A DNA stretch of 64,000 nucleotides from Datisca glomerata (Eukaryota > Streptophyta > Magnoliopsida > Cucurbitales > Datiscaceae). Within the stretch, counting starts at the first letter, position 1. Every line of letters begins with the position of its first letter. Of the stretch, positions 36,060-48,650 are shown in pieces. The position numbers and the translations under genes were made by a program. Where the stretch lies: positions 120,870 to 184,869 of the forward strand of contig QANY01009402.1 of NCBI GenBank assembly GCA_003255025.1, in the 5' to 3' direction. A model generated the notes under the pieces. It was not told the DNA's origin and searched no databases. It saw only the letters and a list, made by a program, of their open reading frames with translations.

Positions 36060-36407
36060 CTAAAAAAATTGCCTAGATTCACATGGGAAAATGACGAGGA
36101 GTTCATTAATGCTGGAACAATTGATGGATATAATATTCAAATTAATCAACACATTCATGAGAACATATAAACACAAAAGAAAATAAATAAGTTCTTTGAA
36201 AGAGGAAGACTCGGATAAGGTAATGGGTTTAGGAGGTTGTGATTGTGGCTGCGTTTCCGGCAGTGATGATGGACAAGGTGTGGCTTCAACTTGAACTACT
36301 TGGCTGCTATTGCTGCTACTGCTAATGTTGATGCTATGGTTGTTAACGGAGGGAAGGAGATACAGGTTTAGATTTTGTTGTTGTTGTTGCCTTGGAGAAG
36401 TCTCCAT
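36060..36407 (-). CDS. Possible first exon or fragment with N-terminal EAR-like motif
   Basis: An open frame of 115 codons begins at an ATG at 36407 on the minus strand. Residues 1-17 include a glutamine run followed by NLNLYLLPS, which fits the LxLxL (EAR) repression motif known from plant transcriptional repressors. Residues 20-70 are rich in Ser, Asn, Gln and Pro, like the disordered N-terminus of a transcription factor. After about residue 72 the composition changes to hydrophobic and AT-rich codon use, suggesting that true coding ends there and an intron or non-coding DNA begins, although no clear splice donor was identified. No DNA-binding domain is visible in the window. A CT-rich leader lies directly upstream. 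I do not recognise the gene. It could be a chance frame. Confidence 0.4.
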   Translation of the reverse strand: METSPRQQQQQNLNLYLLPSVNNHSINISSSSNSSQVVQVEATPCPSSLPETQPQSQPPKPITLSESSSFKELIYFLLCLYVLMNVLINLNIISINCSSINELLVIFPCESRQFF

Positions 36408-36487
36408 CGATGAATATGCTCTTTTGAGAGAGAGAAAATAGAAGAGAGAGAAAGTTTAGCTCGAGAGAGAGAAGGTCAAAATAGAAA
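36408..36487 (-). promoter_or_regulatory. CT-rich leader upstream of the possible exon
   Basis: On the minus strand this is a run of CTCTCT words, typical of plant 5' untranslated leaders. The promoter would lie beyond the N at 36488 and is not available. Confidence 0.4.
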
Positions 36488-36488
36488 N
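36488..36488. other. Single N: probable scaffold join
   Basis: Immediately right of the N begins a near-identical copy of 31472 onward, starting in mid-gag. The abrupt start suggests a contig end. Confidence 0.7.
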
Positions 36489-39392
36489 CATGGTATGTCC
36501 CCCTCCGTTAGTCATAGAGCTACCTTTCTTTTTTCACGTCCGGCCATGAATTTTTTTTTTTGAGAATCGCAAAGAAAGTGAAGAAAACTTGCCAGAAAGA
36601 TAAACCACTCCCCAGTGAAGTCACCAAATATAGATACAAAGATAGTAAGAGTGGGTACAAGAGTGGTCTAATCCTTAGAAAGTAACCGCATTAATGTCTG
36701 AAAATACCTAAGAGGACGTCGGGAGGTGAATGGGGAGCACTCTGAACACTCAAGGGAGGTCACAACTGCTCTATGTGGAAGGGATGGTGCTCTTTCTCTC
36801 TAGGGTTTTCTTGTTGTTCACATGAATGAGAATACCTCCCTTTAAAGATAACATGAGGGGAACACTGTAACTAACCCCTCGATTACGCATGGGATCAACC
36901 ATAAGCATCACTCATTGGTCTTTCCAATTTACCGCTGAACTATTATGCCATAAAACAAAGTGACTCGAACTCCAGTGCTCAAACCTTTCCTAGTAAACAT
37001 AATCTATGCCATAAAGTGACTTGAGTTCCGCTGCTCTAACCTTTGCTGGTAAATATTATCCTTGTAATACAAGTATGGGATCAGTCAATCGTTAAAGGAT
37101 ATTCATCCTTCCGCAATGGCACCCTTTGGTCGGGGTGTAGCATGGATATTAATGGAGTAGACGGACCAATATGATGGTTACGTGGCATGTGCTTCGCTGC
37201 TTCTAGTCTAGGCGCGCGCCTTAACGTGCTATACATTTGGGTCAACCAAGAAAACATTACTAGAAAGCACATCATGGCCTTGCACCCATGCTATGTTAGG
37301 AGCCTCGGCATGGATGAGCATGCCAAGGCAGTGTGACAAGAGAGCATGTCGAGGCAGTGCGACAAGGCTGCATGACGCCATGTCGAGGCAGTGCGACAAG
37401 GCCGCATGCCGCCATGTCGAGGCAGCATGACAAGGCCGCATGCCGTCTTATCGAGGCAGCACAACAAGGCTGCATGCCCTAATGTCAGGGCATACGACAA
37501 CGCCGCTTTCCACCATGTCGTGGTAGCGCGAAAAGAGCGCATGTCCCTTGTCGAGGTAGCGCCACAAGGCCGCATGCCAAGGCACGCCTTGGCGCATGAC
37601 AGCGCTGGAAGCACCAAGGCAGGCCTTGGCCAATCGACAGGGCAGCATGCCACCTTGTCGTGCCCATGTCGAGGCATCACGACAAGGTGGCATGCCGCCA
37701 TGTCGAGGTAGCTCGACAAAGTCACATGCCGGCATGTTGAGGCAGTTCAACAAAGCCGCATGCCTCCAGGGCGAGGCAGTGCGACAAGACCGCATGCCAA
37801 GGCATTCCCCACCTAGGCAGCGTTTGCAGCCTCAACGTGGCACCCGTGCCATTTTTCATTCTTCATTTTCACAAAATCAATCAATTTTATATGATTCATA
37901 ATCACAACTTATGAAGTTTTTTAAAAGATGTATTTTTTACCGTAACTTATTTTATTTTTATTAAATATTTGAATATTTAATAGTTAAAAATTAACAATCA
38001 ATTCACCTCTCATGAAAAAATTATGAAATGTTTTTCTTTAACTCATACATTTGAAATAGTGTATTTGCAAAAAGAGTTTTACAAAGAATTGTTTTCGGTA
38101 ATTTACATAATTTTTTAAAAATTTTCTAGATTTAATAGTTAAAAATTAACAATTAATTCACCACTCGTGAAATAATTATGAAATTTTTTTTTGGCGACTC
38201 CTATATTGTCAATAAGGTGTATACGAGAAAATTGAATAATCTTATCTAGAACTTGAGATATAGTTGATTGTGACTTCCCGCCCCATGCCATGTTCATTCC
38301 TTCCATGTCTAAGAGTTTTCAGATTGCTCCTTAGGGGGGAGCCAAGGTGCCAGCCAGGCCACATGGGAAGGTGGCTTGGCTTACGCCCCCCTGGTGCCCC
38401 CCATCGCCCAATGCATATGTACTCTTGTGCTTGGGCATTGGGAGGTTAGGGGCACCAGTGGAGCCGCTGCCGTTGCCATCGCCCACAGTGGTCCCCCGGC
38501 GGTCGATGTGGCAATTAGCCGAGATCAAGCGGGATTTTTCGTTGCGTGGGGGAAAGACCATATGCAAAGCCTGTGCAAGGTTCAAAGGATGTTGCACTCG
38601 TGTCACGCGCCCAATGAGTGATGTTTATGGTTTATCCCATGCGTGATGACTTGAAAAGGATGAAAGGTCTTCTCGCCTATCCAAGCGTACCACCTCAGCT
38701 AATCATGTTAAGGTGGAAAGGACAAGATCTCACGCGTGCCAAACCATGGACACTACATGGGCCTCATAAAGTGTTTGTGATCCAGGATGACTTCAAAGGA
38801 ATGCAACTAGCCGATGGGGCTCAGGGGTGGCATCCACCAAAACCGTCCTCTCAAAGGGAGCTCTTAAGACTAAACCCCCTTTCCAAGGTGTGAAGGTAGC
38901 ATACCCTTAATATTCAAAGTGACCACATTAAAAGACGTATGTCCTTTCCAAAATAGTGTAGTCACACGTAGGGGACGTCATCTCTCATGTACAAACCCTA
39001 ACATAAAACGAAGCTAAAGACCAGTCTAGATCTCCAACATAATTCTCATGAACTCAAGTGTGCTCGGTACATAACTAATTGAATTTGAAACAAAACGAAG
39101 GGTAATAATTATAGATTAGTTTCTTAAAAAAGTCTCCATTTTTTAATTTATTTTACATGCTCCCATTTACATTTTCAGAGTGTATGATCAAGCTTAAAAT
39201 TAAAAAAGACTAGACATATAAAAGTTGAAAATAATCTCATTTAACTTTTCATCCCGTAAATGATTAAATTCACTAATAATTTATAAGCAATAGTAATAAA
39301 GTTAAAAACAAAAAATTACACACATATTTATATGTACTCCACCATTAATGTTAGAGTTATGCTTATTTTACCGCACTATAATTTCACTGTAA
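36489..39392 (-). repeat. Second copy of the 31472-34357 segment (W leader, LTR, flank)
   Basis: Near-identical to 31472-34357 over 2.9 kb. It contains the first codons of W gag (minus ATG at 36547), the leader, the proposed 2.4 kb LTR (36629-39039) and the host flank. At 39392 it runs without a break into gypsy pol of unit A, the arrangement that organelle-like DNA interrupts in the other copy. Confidence 0.85.
37330..37810. repeat. GC-rich 34-bp hairpin minisatellite, second copy
   Basis: Same array as 32290-32795 with scattered differences, and one extra short insertion near 37650-37670. The 18-bp palindrome has one base changed here (37576-37593). Confidence 0.88.
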
Positions 39393-41466
39393 TCAAGAAG
39401 AAGAAAATAAAAGATAATCTCTGAAGCCTCTCGCCTCTTCCTGTTTCGCAACACCCAAACCAGATGTCCAATATCCATTATATAGTGAGTATACTAGTGC
39501 AATGTAAAAACATAGATTAAATAACTAAATTACCCTTTCTATCCTCAGCACCCTCTCAAGTTACAGGTTATATTTGTGTGATTCATGCTACAAAAGGCTT
39601 CAACACAATCAATGTTTAACTTTGACAAATGAATTAATTTGACCTTGACATTAGATGTGCATGGATGCTTGGGATAACTGTGAACGGTATGATCACGTCA
39701 AACATTTCAGCCATCAACATCTGTTGATAATTTGTGAGAGAAATGATAGTGATGGAATTGAATGCTTTCCATATAAGGACCTTGCTGATCAAATCTTGCT
39801 TATGATTGCATTCCATGGGACTATTTCCAATTAATTAAACCATGTGATGAGTTTCCAAAAAACAATAGTTCACACTATGCATATCAGCGACATCCTCTCA
39901 CTTTTTATATACGTTATGACATATACCATGTATATGTGACATCCTCTTACTCTTTGTATATGTTATGTTGTATGTCAGTATTGTCAAAAAGGTGATCATA
40001 CCATTCAAATACGGATGTGATATCTGTAATTTTTTCTTAGATAACATATATACTACGTTGTATTCACAATATTTTGAACGTCATCAGCAAGAAGACCTAT
40101 TTTGTAGGTCATCACAGAGTGCGTGAACTTATCAATGGCTAGAAACAACTGAACATCTATTTCATTGTCATAAGCCATCATCTTGTCAATTAGTAGTAAA
40201 TTCTGGTGCAACTCTTACCACCAGAATTTCAAGGATCTTTCTTCATATTGTTGTCTCGATTGAAACTTTTAACATGGATATCAAATGTGCTCTATTTCGA
40301 AAGAAACATATGAGGAACAAAAATTTTTTTAGCATTTCAATCATGACCATCGTCTAATAGTGCTTAAAAAGGGAGAATATTGTGCGATTAGTTGTTTTTC
40401 TTGTCAAAGAAGTTGCTTTCATCCAATATGTCGTTGCATTTATTATGAGTACTTTCTTCCAAATCATGTGATCTTGAACTAACAAAAGAGGTTGAACACG
40501 CATTTCATCATCACCATCTTTAGTTCGTCTACCCCATATAACAATACTTCTAGATGTCGATGCAACTCCCCATGTTCACGGGTGTTCATCCTGTAATGTG
40601 GCATTTTGGTAACACCTCTCCTAGCTCTAGGTCAATATAATGCTTAATATCATGTAAAAGTGGCAGTCCATCTGGCAACTGATAGGGAAACACATCAACA
40701 AACTCTACAACAAATGGGGCTGCTACTTTTGGAATCAATGACTCTACATTCGTCTATTTCCTGACCAGTACGTAAATTATTCTCGACTCCTCCATCTCTC
40801 CGAAAAACTTCGCAAGTGAAGAAAAATTAGTACGATCTCTTGAAAGTTTTATTTTATCTGGCCTAGTGGGTAATAACACAGTTTTTACATTTTGTAGAAG
40901 TGACTGTAAGTATTGTTTTTCATCCATCATGAATCACACACCTATCATACTATCAAGACCTCCCCAATAACAAATGACATGCATCCATTATCACAACATC
41001 ACCCCAATATTCATCCTTATAGTTAGACTCGACTGAAAAGGAAATCAAAGCTCGAAGAGAAACCATTACCACTCCTCCCTTTTCCGTAGACACATCAACT
41101 CATATCGTTTTTAAAGCTTCGATATCCCTCTTTATCCGTAGTTTTTTCACTATCTTCGGACACAATATTTTCAAAACTCCCCACAACAAAAAAAAATCGG
41201 GATTCCTTTTCCTAGATGGTACAAGTTGACTAGAATATACTATTTCACAGTCAATGATCCTCATCAAATTAGGTGCTAAATACGAACGCCGCACTACCTC
41301 AACGTCATCCTCAACAAATTCTTCACTCGTTGGTTCTTCACTTAAAAACTTTAGTTCATCAGCGACCTTGATGTCAACTTTGACACCATCTTCATTTTCT
41401 CAAAACAATATATTTTTTTCAAATTTTGTTTACAATCAGCCTGCCTATGATCTGCCTGCACCATAT
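39393..41466 (-). pseudogene. Ty3/gypsy pol remnant, unit A (protease and linker to RT)
   Basis: On the minus strand the frame 41294-41100 begins VRRSYLAPNL. An adjacent frame reads GSFENIVSE, the region after the protease active site in this family. Further left (about 40740-40600) a frame reads FVDVFPYQLPDGLPLL and HDIKHYIDL, the linker that precedes RT. RT itself is not recognisable, and the section 39393-40500 carries no motif I can name. It is near-identical to 51421-53470. The right end is cut at 41466 by a truncated solo LTR. Confidence 0.75.
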
Positions 41467-42061
41467 GGTAATTACTATCCTAATTTTCAAAATCGGTAAT
41501 TACTATCCTAATTTTCAAAATCGGTCAGACCGGTGGAGAAATCAAAGTGACCGGTTGTCAAAACAGAAAATCTCCTTAATTTACGACCGGTCTGTCCGAT
41601 CCTGCAACCGGTTGCAATAGTATTTTTCGTGACTTTATATGCTCACACCATTTTCTATTCTAACACACTTCTCAACTCCTCTCTGAAGAAGTTCTGTAGT
41701 ATTTTATTCTTTGAGAGATTTGTATTTTGATCGAGAATTTGAGATCTTTTCTAGAGAGAAGCTGGTGTAAATTGTGAGCAAAAATAAGAGACCTACTATT
41801 TGAGAGAGAGAAATTTTGTAAGAGATTCGAAGATCTCGTCGAGAAGTATTGTCCAAGTCTGAATCGCACCATGAGCCCATAGGATTTGTAAAGGTTTGAT
41901 CTTCACCATTAAAAAGATCGTTTGGAAAAATTCTTGAAGGGAGGATCCTTGGAGCGTGGATGTAGGGATAGGTTTTCTCAAACCACGTAGTTTAGATATT
42001 ACTTGATTGATTTAATTTGTTATTCATTTTATATTTCAAGCAATTTTAATGTTATTCTACA
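41467..42061 (+). repeat. Solo LTR of unit A, 5'-truncated
   Basis: Corresponds to the later half of 56226-57251 and ends ...CTACA at 42061, followed by the target duplication TAACC (42062-42066). The first half is deleted. The new junction starts with a 28-bp unit present twice in tandem (41467-41494, 41495-41522) that is single in other copies. Confidence 0.8.
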
Positions 42062-42745
42062 TAACCCATCAACATATCGTGCCACCAAGTGATCATTAGT
42101 TTCCTGAACCTCATTATGCATTAACAATTGATAAAATTCATTCGTGTAATCATTTACTATACTTGTACTTTGCCAAACGTTCTATAGCTTTTGATAAATT
42201 TACCGCTAAAAATTATGGGGTAACATTTTCAATATAGTTAACTTTTCATCTTCTCCTAATCTGTACTTTTTTCCTTCCCATTCTGTGACATGTCAATTTC
42301 AATTGTTACCGCCATGTCGTCATCATACCTCGAAGCCTTGTTGCTGCAAGCCTATCCTTGGATTTTCTGGAACTCCCTTGAACTATAAAATCTCCTCCAA
42401 TGTACATATCCAATCAAGAAACTCATCAGGTTGAAGATTGTCCTATAACTCAAGGATCTCAATATGCATCCTTGCCTCCCACCATCCATCGTCTCGCACA
42501 AGAATTTCTACCCTATACTACCGTCGAGGAGGTTCATCATCGAACTCGTATGTCACACTAAAATCATTGCCTAACCCAACTGGGGGTGACTCCCCCACTT
42601 ATTCTAATTGGCCTGCAACGCAACTACTTGCTTTGTCCATTATGCCACCTGCTTCTCCAACTGCATTGCACGATTACGTTCATAGGCTTCTTCTACTGGA
42701 ATCTCGTTGGTTGGATGTCTTCTAGGCTCTATCACCAACTGATGC
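42062..42745 (-). pseudogene. Ty3/gypsy gag fragment, unit A
   Basis: Minus-strand gag text in broken frames, equivalent to 57252-57935. The frame 42828-42640 crosses from the LTR through the primer-binding word (near 42738-42745, degenerate ATCAGTTGGTGATAG) into the gag start (VEEAYERNRAMQLEKQ). The gag core lies further left, at about 42470-42340. Confidence 0.7.
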
Positions 42746-43575
42746 AGAAAAAGATCTACATGAAAGACACGGACATTGACTACAGCACTTCTAAAGGACT
42801 GTTGATTCCCGCATGAATGCTTGGTCAATTAGGCTGCAAACTCTAATTGAATCTCAAGGTTATCAAAAAATTTGAAAGTATAGAAATGCTCTCAGAAATT
42901 CTATTAATCCAAGTTTAACAAGTGCCTCTAGGACTACAACCAATATATATAGGCGAACTATGAAAACAGGACTCTAAAAAAACTGAAATAGGAAAATAAT
43001 AAAATTAAGGGAAAATCTAATGTTTTTAATATATTAAAAGTGGGATGATACAAAGAATCTTTTTTGGACAGTCCACTCTTTAAGTTGTAATTTATAAATT
43101 ACCCTTCAACGTATTAATTATGCATCATTAATTGTTAATTTTTCCTTTTCATTATCTCTCATAATAGTTTATACCTTTTCACTTTTTTTCGTCATTCCTA
43201 ACTTGAATTTTATTTTTACGTAGGATAATATTTTTTTCTTCAATCCTACCTAGGGATAAGACATTGTGTATGTTCATCTATCACATAAAAATCAAGTAAA
43301 TAATATCAAAAAAATCAAATTAAAAAATATTTTATAGAGTGTGCACATATGTTCTTCTAACATTACTAACTTAATGGAGAAATTCCGGTGAATAAGACTT
43401 TGTAAAATCATTATAATTATAATTAGGATTTTTTCACTTTGTTTTCTAATATATGAACAATAATCAAAATGATGAAAAAACATTCATATCACGTGCACAG
43501 TACGTGAAACTTAACTAGTCATATTAAAAAATTAGTGTGTTCAGTGTGGCTGATACTTTACCTTAAGAATTTGGA
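42746..43575 (-). repeat. Gypsy LTR and host flank, unit A
   Basis: The minus-strand LTR contains a TATATATA box near 42948. Host flank sequence begins at about 43200, shared with unit C (26880 onward) and the B units. Confidence 0.55.
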
Positions 43576-44228
43576 ACCACATTTGTTTCTTAGCAAAAAG
43601 TTTGAATGGAGATGACATATGGTCACTTGATTTAGTTGTATCTAATCTAGAATGATTTGTACTTTGCACGACTTAATATAAGAATCAATAACTTTGTATT
43701 GTTAGTTATGTACGGTAGTGCCATTTTTTCAAGGCTAGTTCAACTAGAAATCTATTTAATATTTTAAGATGCACATACAAACAAATGACTACATGACAAC
43801 TCAATACTATAAACAAATGGAGCTATTAAAGCTCACTGACCGAACAAGAAAAAAAACTGAACTCAAGGGAGACGACGCATATTGGTTGGAGCAAATCGTT
43901 GGAACTAGATCTGGGTTTTATGAATCTATACTAATAGATTTGAGCCTTATAAAAAATCTCCACATCTAGAAGAAAAACAATATAAGGCAAGAACAAGGAG
44001 GAAGAAACAAAATCACCACCGAACTTAACTGTTTATTTTTAGAAAAGAATCACACAAGGGGGAAAATATCAAACCGAGAAAGAGATCTTAACTGTCGTTT
44101 TCTTTGGCAAAAGAAAAGAGGATATACGGAATAATCATGGAAAGAAGGAAAGAATAGGGAAAAGTGACGAGCAGCTAGAGCTAGGATAGAAAAAAATACA
44201 ATAGTTTTAGGTAATTTCATATATTGGT
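43576..44228 (+). promoter_or_regulatory. Upstream region of PELPK-like copy 3, promoter deleted
   Basis: Near-identical to 58771-59425. The short frame at 43769-43969 is conserved only because the DNA is duplicated, and I do not call it a gene. The segment that holds TATA box, leader and signal-peptide codons in the intact copy (59447-59725) is missing. Confidence 0.65.
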
Positions 44229-44486
44229 ATGGAGTTGAACCAAACACTTGAATTACCAAAGCCTGAGCTGCCCACACTTCCAAAACCTGAATTACCACCA
44301 TTGCCTCATTTCCCACCTTTGGCTAAACCTGAATTGCCAAATGAACCAAACCATGAATTACCAAAATTGCCTGAATTGCCACATCTTCCTGAGCTGACTA
44401 AGCCCACATTACCTATTATCCCATCTTTCCCAAAGAACATACCAATCCCTTCATTCAACCCTTCTCACTCAACCACTACTCCTTGA
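44229..44486 (+). pseudogene. PELPK-like copy 3: open repeat domain without signal peptide
   Basis: An 85-codon frame begins at an ATG that is upstream non-coding sequence in the intact copy (59426). It fuses seven residues (MELNQTL) to the PELP repeat domain: ELPKPELPTLPKPELPPLP, then LAKPELP, LPKLPELPHLPEL and the tail SFNPSHSTTTP. The repeat domain has no stops and differs from the intact copy at few positions. The deletion removed the TATA box, 5' leader and secretion signal, so the protein could not follow the normal secretory route and transcription is doubtful. It keeps one more PELP repeat than the intact copy, so it does not descend from that copy by the deletion alone. Confidence 0.75.
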
Positions 44487-45920
44487 AATCTCATATTTGT
44501 CTATCTACATCTCCGTTGCTACACTCTTTACTAATATGTTGATGATTATAATTAGTTGGATTTGTGCTTTTGCACGCATTCATTTCGTTATTTAGTTATT
44601 ATTAATCTATTGTATACATTTAAGGCACTCGTCCCCGAGTGTTTTTATGTAATACTTTTTCTTCTTTGGTATCTTTTAATCAATATATATGTGAATGTTT
44701 ACATATAAATGTTTTCCCTAGTGTATAATTTGATAATTGTATTTCAACATCATATTCTAATTTAACTTTGCTGATACAAGAAATAGTAGTAAAAGATGAA
44801 AGAGGGAAAAAACATTATTCGAAGCAGAAAAGCATTTCAATTGAGAAAATGGTTCGTGTGTATCAATAATGTGCGAGAATTATTATTTATGTATGTATAT
44901 ACTCCATAAACAATAAAGGACACTTTGTGTTTTTCATTAAAGTAACATTTTAAGTTAATTGAGAAATTGGGTATATTATGGCTCAAACTCATTTGGTTAA
45001 ACACTTTAGAGAGAGACATGATTATTTACATCAACCAGAAGATATAAGCAAAAGTAAAGATCAGGCCAGCGACTCTTAAGTTCTCAAGAACGTCTGAGGG
45101 GTGTTGCTCGGTACATAATTACTTGATTTTGAAACAAAGCCAATCTTAATAAATTAGTTTCATAAAAGAAGTACCAATTTTATATATTAATTTTCCATGC
45201 TTCCATTTTTATTTTCAATGCGTTAAGATCAAGCTGAAAATTAAAGAATGTATTTTGCCTTACTCATTGTAATATTTATTTTTGTTGAAACAAAAGCTTT
45301 AATAAAACAATAACAAAACAATACTTTAAAAGTGGTTTAATCAATTTGTCTACGTTCATGGCTATCTCATTATCATCATCACAGCCACCTAACATGATTC
45401 GCATTACACTCATATCTGAGCTTGACAGTCACAAACTATACCTCGAAAACCATAACTATTATAGACAAAAATTATCAGTACTCTTCGATTGGACTTGAGA
45501 AATACACTAGCTTTGAAACCATATTCAACACAGGCAAAATCCTCTAACTAGTATCTCAATGTCATGGGCTTTCCCTGCCTGATTGAGATAGAGTCATATC
45601 TCACATCTTAAGATAAGCCTTTATCTCTTAGGGCAGAGCCTTCTCACCATGGGAATGCTCCATTTAGGATAGAGTCATCTCTCATTCTCTATCGAAACAG
45701 AGCCAACAAACCATAAACTAAAGCCTCTTATTTGTAGACCTTCCAAAAACCCTAACTTTTCTATTTAAAAATGGAATCTCGTTCAAAGTACAATATTACA
45801 TAATTATTTCTTTGTTTATTAACACCAGAAAATAAGAAATCAAATATTATTTTTCTCGAACCAAATTGTTATATCATCCCGGACCAAACCATAAGCTTTG
45901 ATACCACTTGTTGTAACGGA
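44487..45920. repeat. Downstream flank of PELPK-like copy 3 and collapsed LTR fragment
   Basis: Holds the 3' flank (44487-45280), then the same collapsed element as 27436-28060: TGTTGAAACAAAAGC near 45283 and TGTTGTAACGGAAGC near 45910, with GCTTTGATACCA just before the second. Near-identical to 59947-61365. No gene is seen. Confidence 0.6.
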
Positions 45921-46400
45921 AGCGTCAATGAAGTGCCTCTCATTGGGAATTCACCAAGTGCCTACGGCATAAGAAATTCATAAAAAATTCACCAAGTGCC
46001 TTAATCATAGAGAATTCACAGAGTGTGTACATAATATAAAATCCACAAACTACATATACCATAAGATATCCACAAATTCCCTACGCCTTAGTAAATCTAA
46101 AAAATGCCTCTACTGTAGGAGATGTACAAAGCGTCTTTGCCATAGGAAATCCTTTAATTTCCTCTGCTATAGGAAATCTTTAATGAGCCTCTACCAAAGG
46201 AAATTCACCAAGTGTCTACGCCAAATAAATTTCACAATGGGTCTTTGACATAGAAAATTCACCAAGTGCATTCGTCGTAGGAAATCCTTTGAAACGCCTC
46301 CGCCATAGAATCTTCTCAAGGTGTCTCTACCATAGGAAATCCCCAATGGCTTCTACCATATTAGATGCACAGAGAGCCTCTGTTGTAGAAATTCTCAAAC
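45921..46400. repeat. 27-bp minisatellite, W3 copy
   Basis: Same degenerate GAAATTCACCAAGTGC array as the three others, near-identical to 61366-61800. Confidence 0.8.
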
Positions 46401-48041
46401 ACAATGATTCTCGCTTCTGGCTATCAACAAAACAAAGGAGTTGACTTGGTCATCTTTGAAGGAGACAATTGAGGATGGGGTAACAACTTTATTTCTTTGG
46501 TTTGTCTCATGTTGATGTGCATGTGACTTCGCATGGTACAATAGTAGCTATAAAAGTTTGGGGACTTGTCTCTTCTCCTGTAGGCAAAATAATGACCCAG
46601 TGTAAGCCATCATTTCTGTCCTCGGTACAAACGTCTAGTAAGGAATCTAATTTGTTTGAAGGACAAGGGAATGGGTGGCGGTTCGTTTCTCTCTTCTACG
46701 CTTCCCTTACGGTCTTCTTTGTGCAATTGCTACCTTAGGAGGATAGCGAGACGAGGAGAATTCCCAAGGAGTATGGTGATCATTTCTTTTTTATTGTCAT
46801 GGCTTATGCTCAAAAGCACGTGTTCGTGTTAATTCCTTCATCAGACGAGCAAAGGTAATAATGACCATGTTTTTAAGGTAGAACATGTAATCATAACATC
46901 CACCAATGCACATCTTTTTAAGAGGATCCTCCTTACAGTGCTCCTTAACAATCCATGGCTTTCTCCTTGAACCAATGCACATCTTTTTAAGAGGCTCCTC
47001 CTTACAACTAGCTCATCATTGGGTTTTTGTCTTTCAAGGTCCATGATGCTAGTCTTTTCCTCTATCACAAAGAACTTTGCCAAAAAGGTCGACACCATTT
47101 GCACCCACGTCAAGATCGACTCAGGCTCCAAGCTCGCATACCAGGTGTAGGCTCGTTCCTTCAAGGACTTCCAAAACTCTCTCAAATGCATAGACTCATC
47201 ATAGCCGTAGGGTCTCATGTCGTTAATGAAACGTATTTACATGCTCTTTTGCACACCCATTTCTACTGTTATATCTTCGAAACTTTGTTTATGCGTAGTC
47301 CACCAGATAAGGTCTCACGGTTAGCTCAGCCAAATATGGTTGCCTGATGTCGACAATGGACACGTTTAGAGATGCACTCACCCTCTCTTCTGAAAGCATC
47401 TTTTGAAGGGCTTCATGGGTAATGAAAGAGATACTCCAAATGTGGCCACTATTTGTGTTTGGGGTAGGATTGGTTTATGCTATCACAATAGCCAGGGTAG
47501 GGATGAGAGTGACATTTTCTAAAGGTGAGGGGTCAGAAATGGCGGTGGCCTAGGAAAACCACCGATTACGAAAGGTGAAAATGGTGGTACAACGCTAGTT
47601 TGTGCAATGGTTTTGAGCATTACCTTGAATATTTAATTGAGTTTGGTTCTGGTAAAATGTTTGTGGTTTAGCACCTACAACGGAGGATGGCTAAACACTG
47701 ACAATGGAGGATGGCTGAACACCCACGACAGAGGTTGGTTGAGCACCCACGATGGAGGATGGTTGAATGCATGCGCCCATGGGTGGTAGTGATGGTGGTG
47801 GGTATTGTGGGGAAGGAGTATTGATATATGAAGTTAGAGTATCACTTATTTTCCTCATTTTGGTGTTGGAAGCTTAGATCTCCTGACTGGCTTCAGCTTG
47901 TTCTTGCGCTTGCGTGGACGGAGCATCTGGTGAAGGTTCGCGAGAGGTGTCATCCTTCTCTTGGCCGCGTTCATTATTGACTAACCTTCTGACCCCCAAC
48001 GTCTGTCATAAAGCTACCCTTTCTTTTCCCTATCCGGCCAT
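46401..48041 (-). pseudogene. Ty3/gypsy gag, family W copy 3
   Basis: The minus-strand ATG is at 48041. The best-preserved gag core is the open frame 47218-46841: GYDESMHLREFWKSLKERAY, then TWYASLEPESIL and FVIEEKTSIMDLERQKP. These are typical of the plant Ty3/gypsy gag fold. Upstream are the QPTS/QPSS repeats (47760-47690). Bases 46919-47015 hold a directly repeated word (CCAATGCACATCTTTTTAAG) that is collapsed to a single copy in the paralogue at 62335. No protease or later domain follows. Confidence 0.82.
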
Positions 48042-48120
48042 GAGTTTTTTTCTTAGAATCACAAAGAAAGAGAAGAAAACTTACTAGAAAGATAAACCAC
48101 TCCCTAATGGAGTCACCAAA

Positions 48121-48498
48121 TGTAGATACAAAGATAGTAAGAGTGGGAACAAGAGTGGTCTAATCCTTGGAAAGTAACCGCAGTAACGTTTGAGAACACA
48201 TGAGAGGACGTCAGGAGGGGAATGGGGAGCACTCAGAACACTAATTGAGGTTTCAAATGCTCTATGTGTAAGGGATGGTGCTCTTTCTATCTAGGGTTTT
48301 CTCCTTGTTCAAATGAAGGAGAAGACCTCCTTTTATAGATAACATGAGGGGGACCACCGTAACTAATCCCTTGATTACGCATGGGATCAACCATAAGCAT
48401 CACTCATTTGGCTTTCCAATTTACCGCTAAACTATTATGGCATAAAACAAAGTGACTCGAAGTCCATTGCTCAAACATTTCCTAGTAAACATAATCTA
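48121..48498 (-). repeat. Family W LTR, truncated (copy 3)
   Basis: The LTR end TCTACA (minus strand) is at 48121, next to the primer-binding-like stretch TTTGGTGACTCC. It is cut at about 48498 by a fragment of the solo LTR, with TATG shared at the junction. Confidence 0.6.
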
Positions 48499-48650
48499 TG
48501 AAAATAATGTTGAAAACACTTAATCGTAAGTGTTTATACAAAAAGAATAAAGGACAATTGAAACTCATAAATGGAAAGACGCGCGCAACTTACTACGAAT
48601 TCCACAAACTGTAACAAACGAACTCTGTCGCAACGTGCATGCAACGCGGA
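48499..48650 (+). repeat. Fragment of the unit's solo LTR
   Basis: Aligns with 53780-53900 and 56306-56420. It repeats at 63862 in unit B2. Confidence 0.65.

Noticed and set aside
43769..43969. Open frame of 66 codons conserved at 58966-59166
   Set aside because: The conservation comes from the recent duplication of the whole region. The related stretch at 3548 carries a stop and it resembles no known protein.
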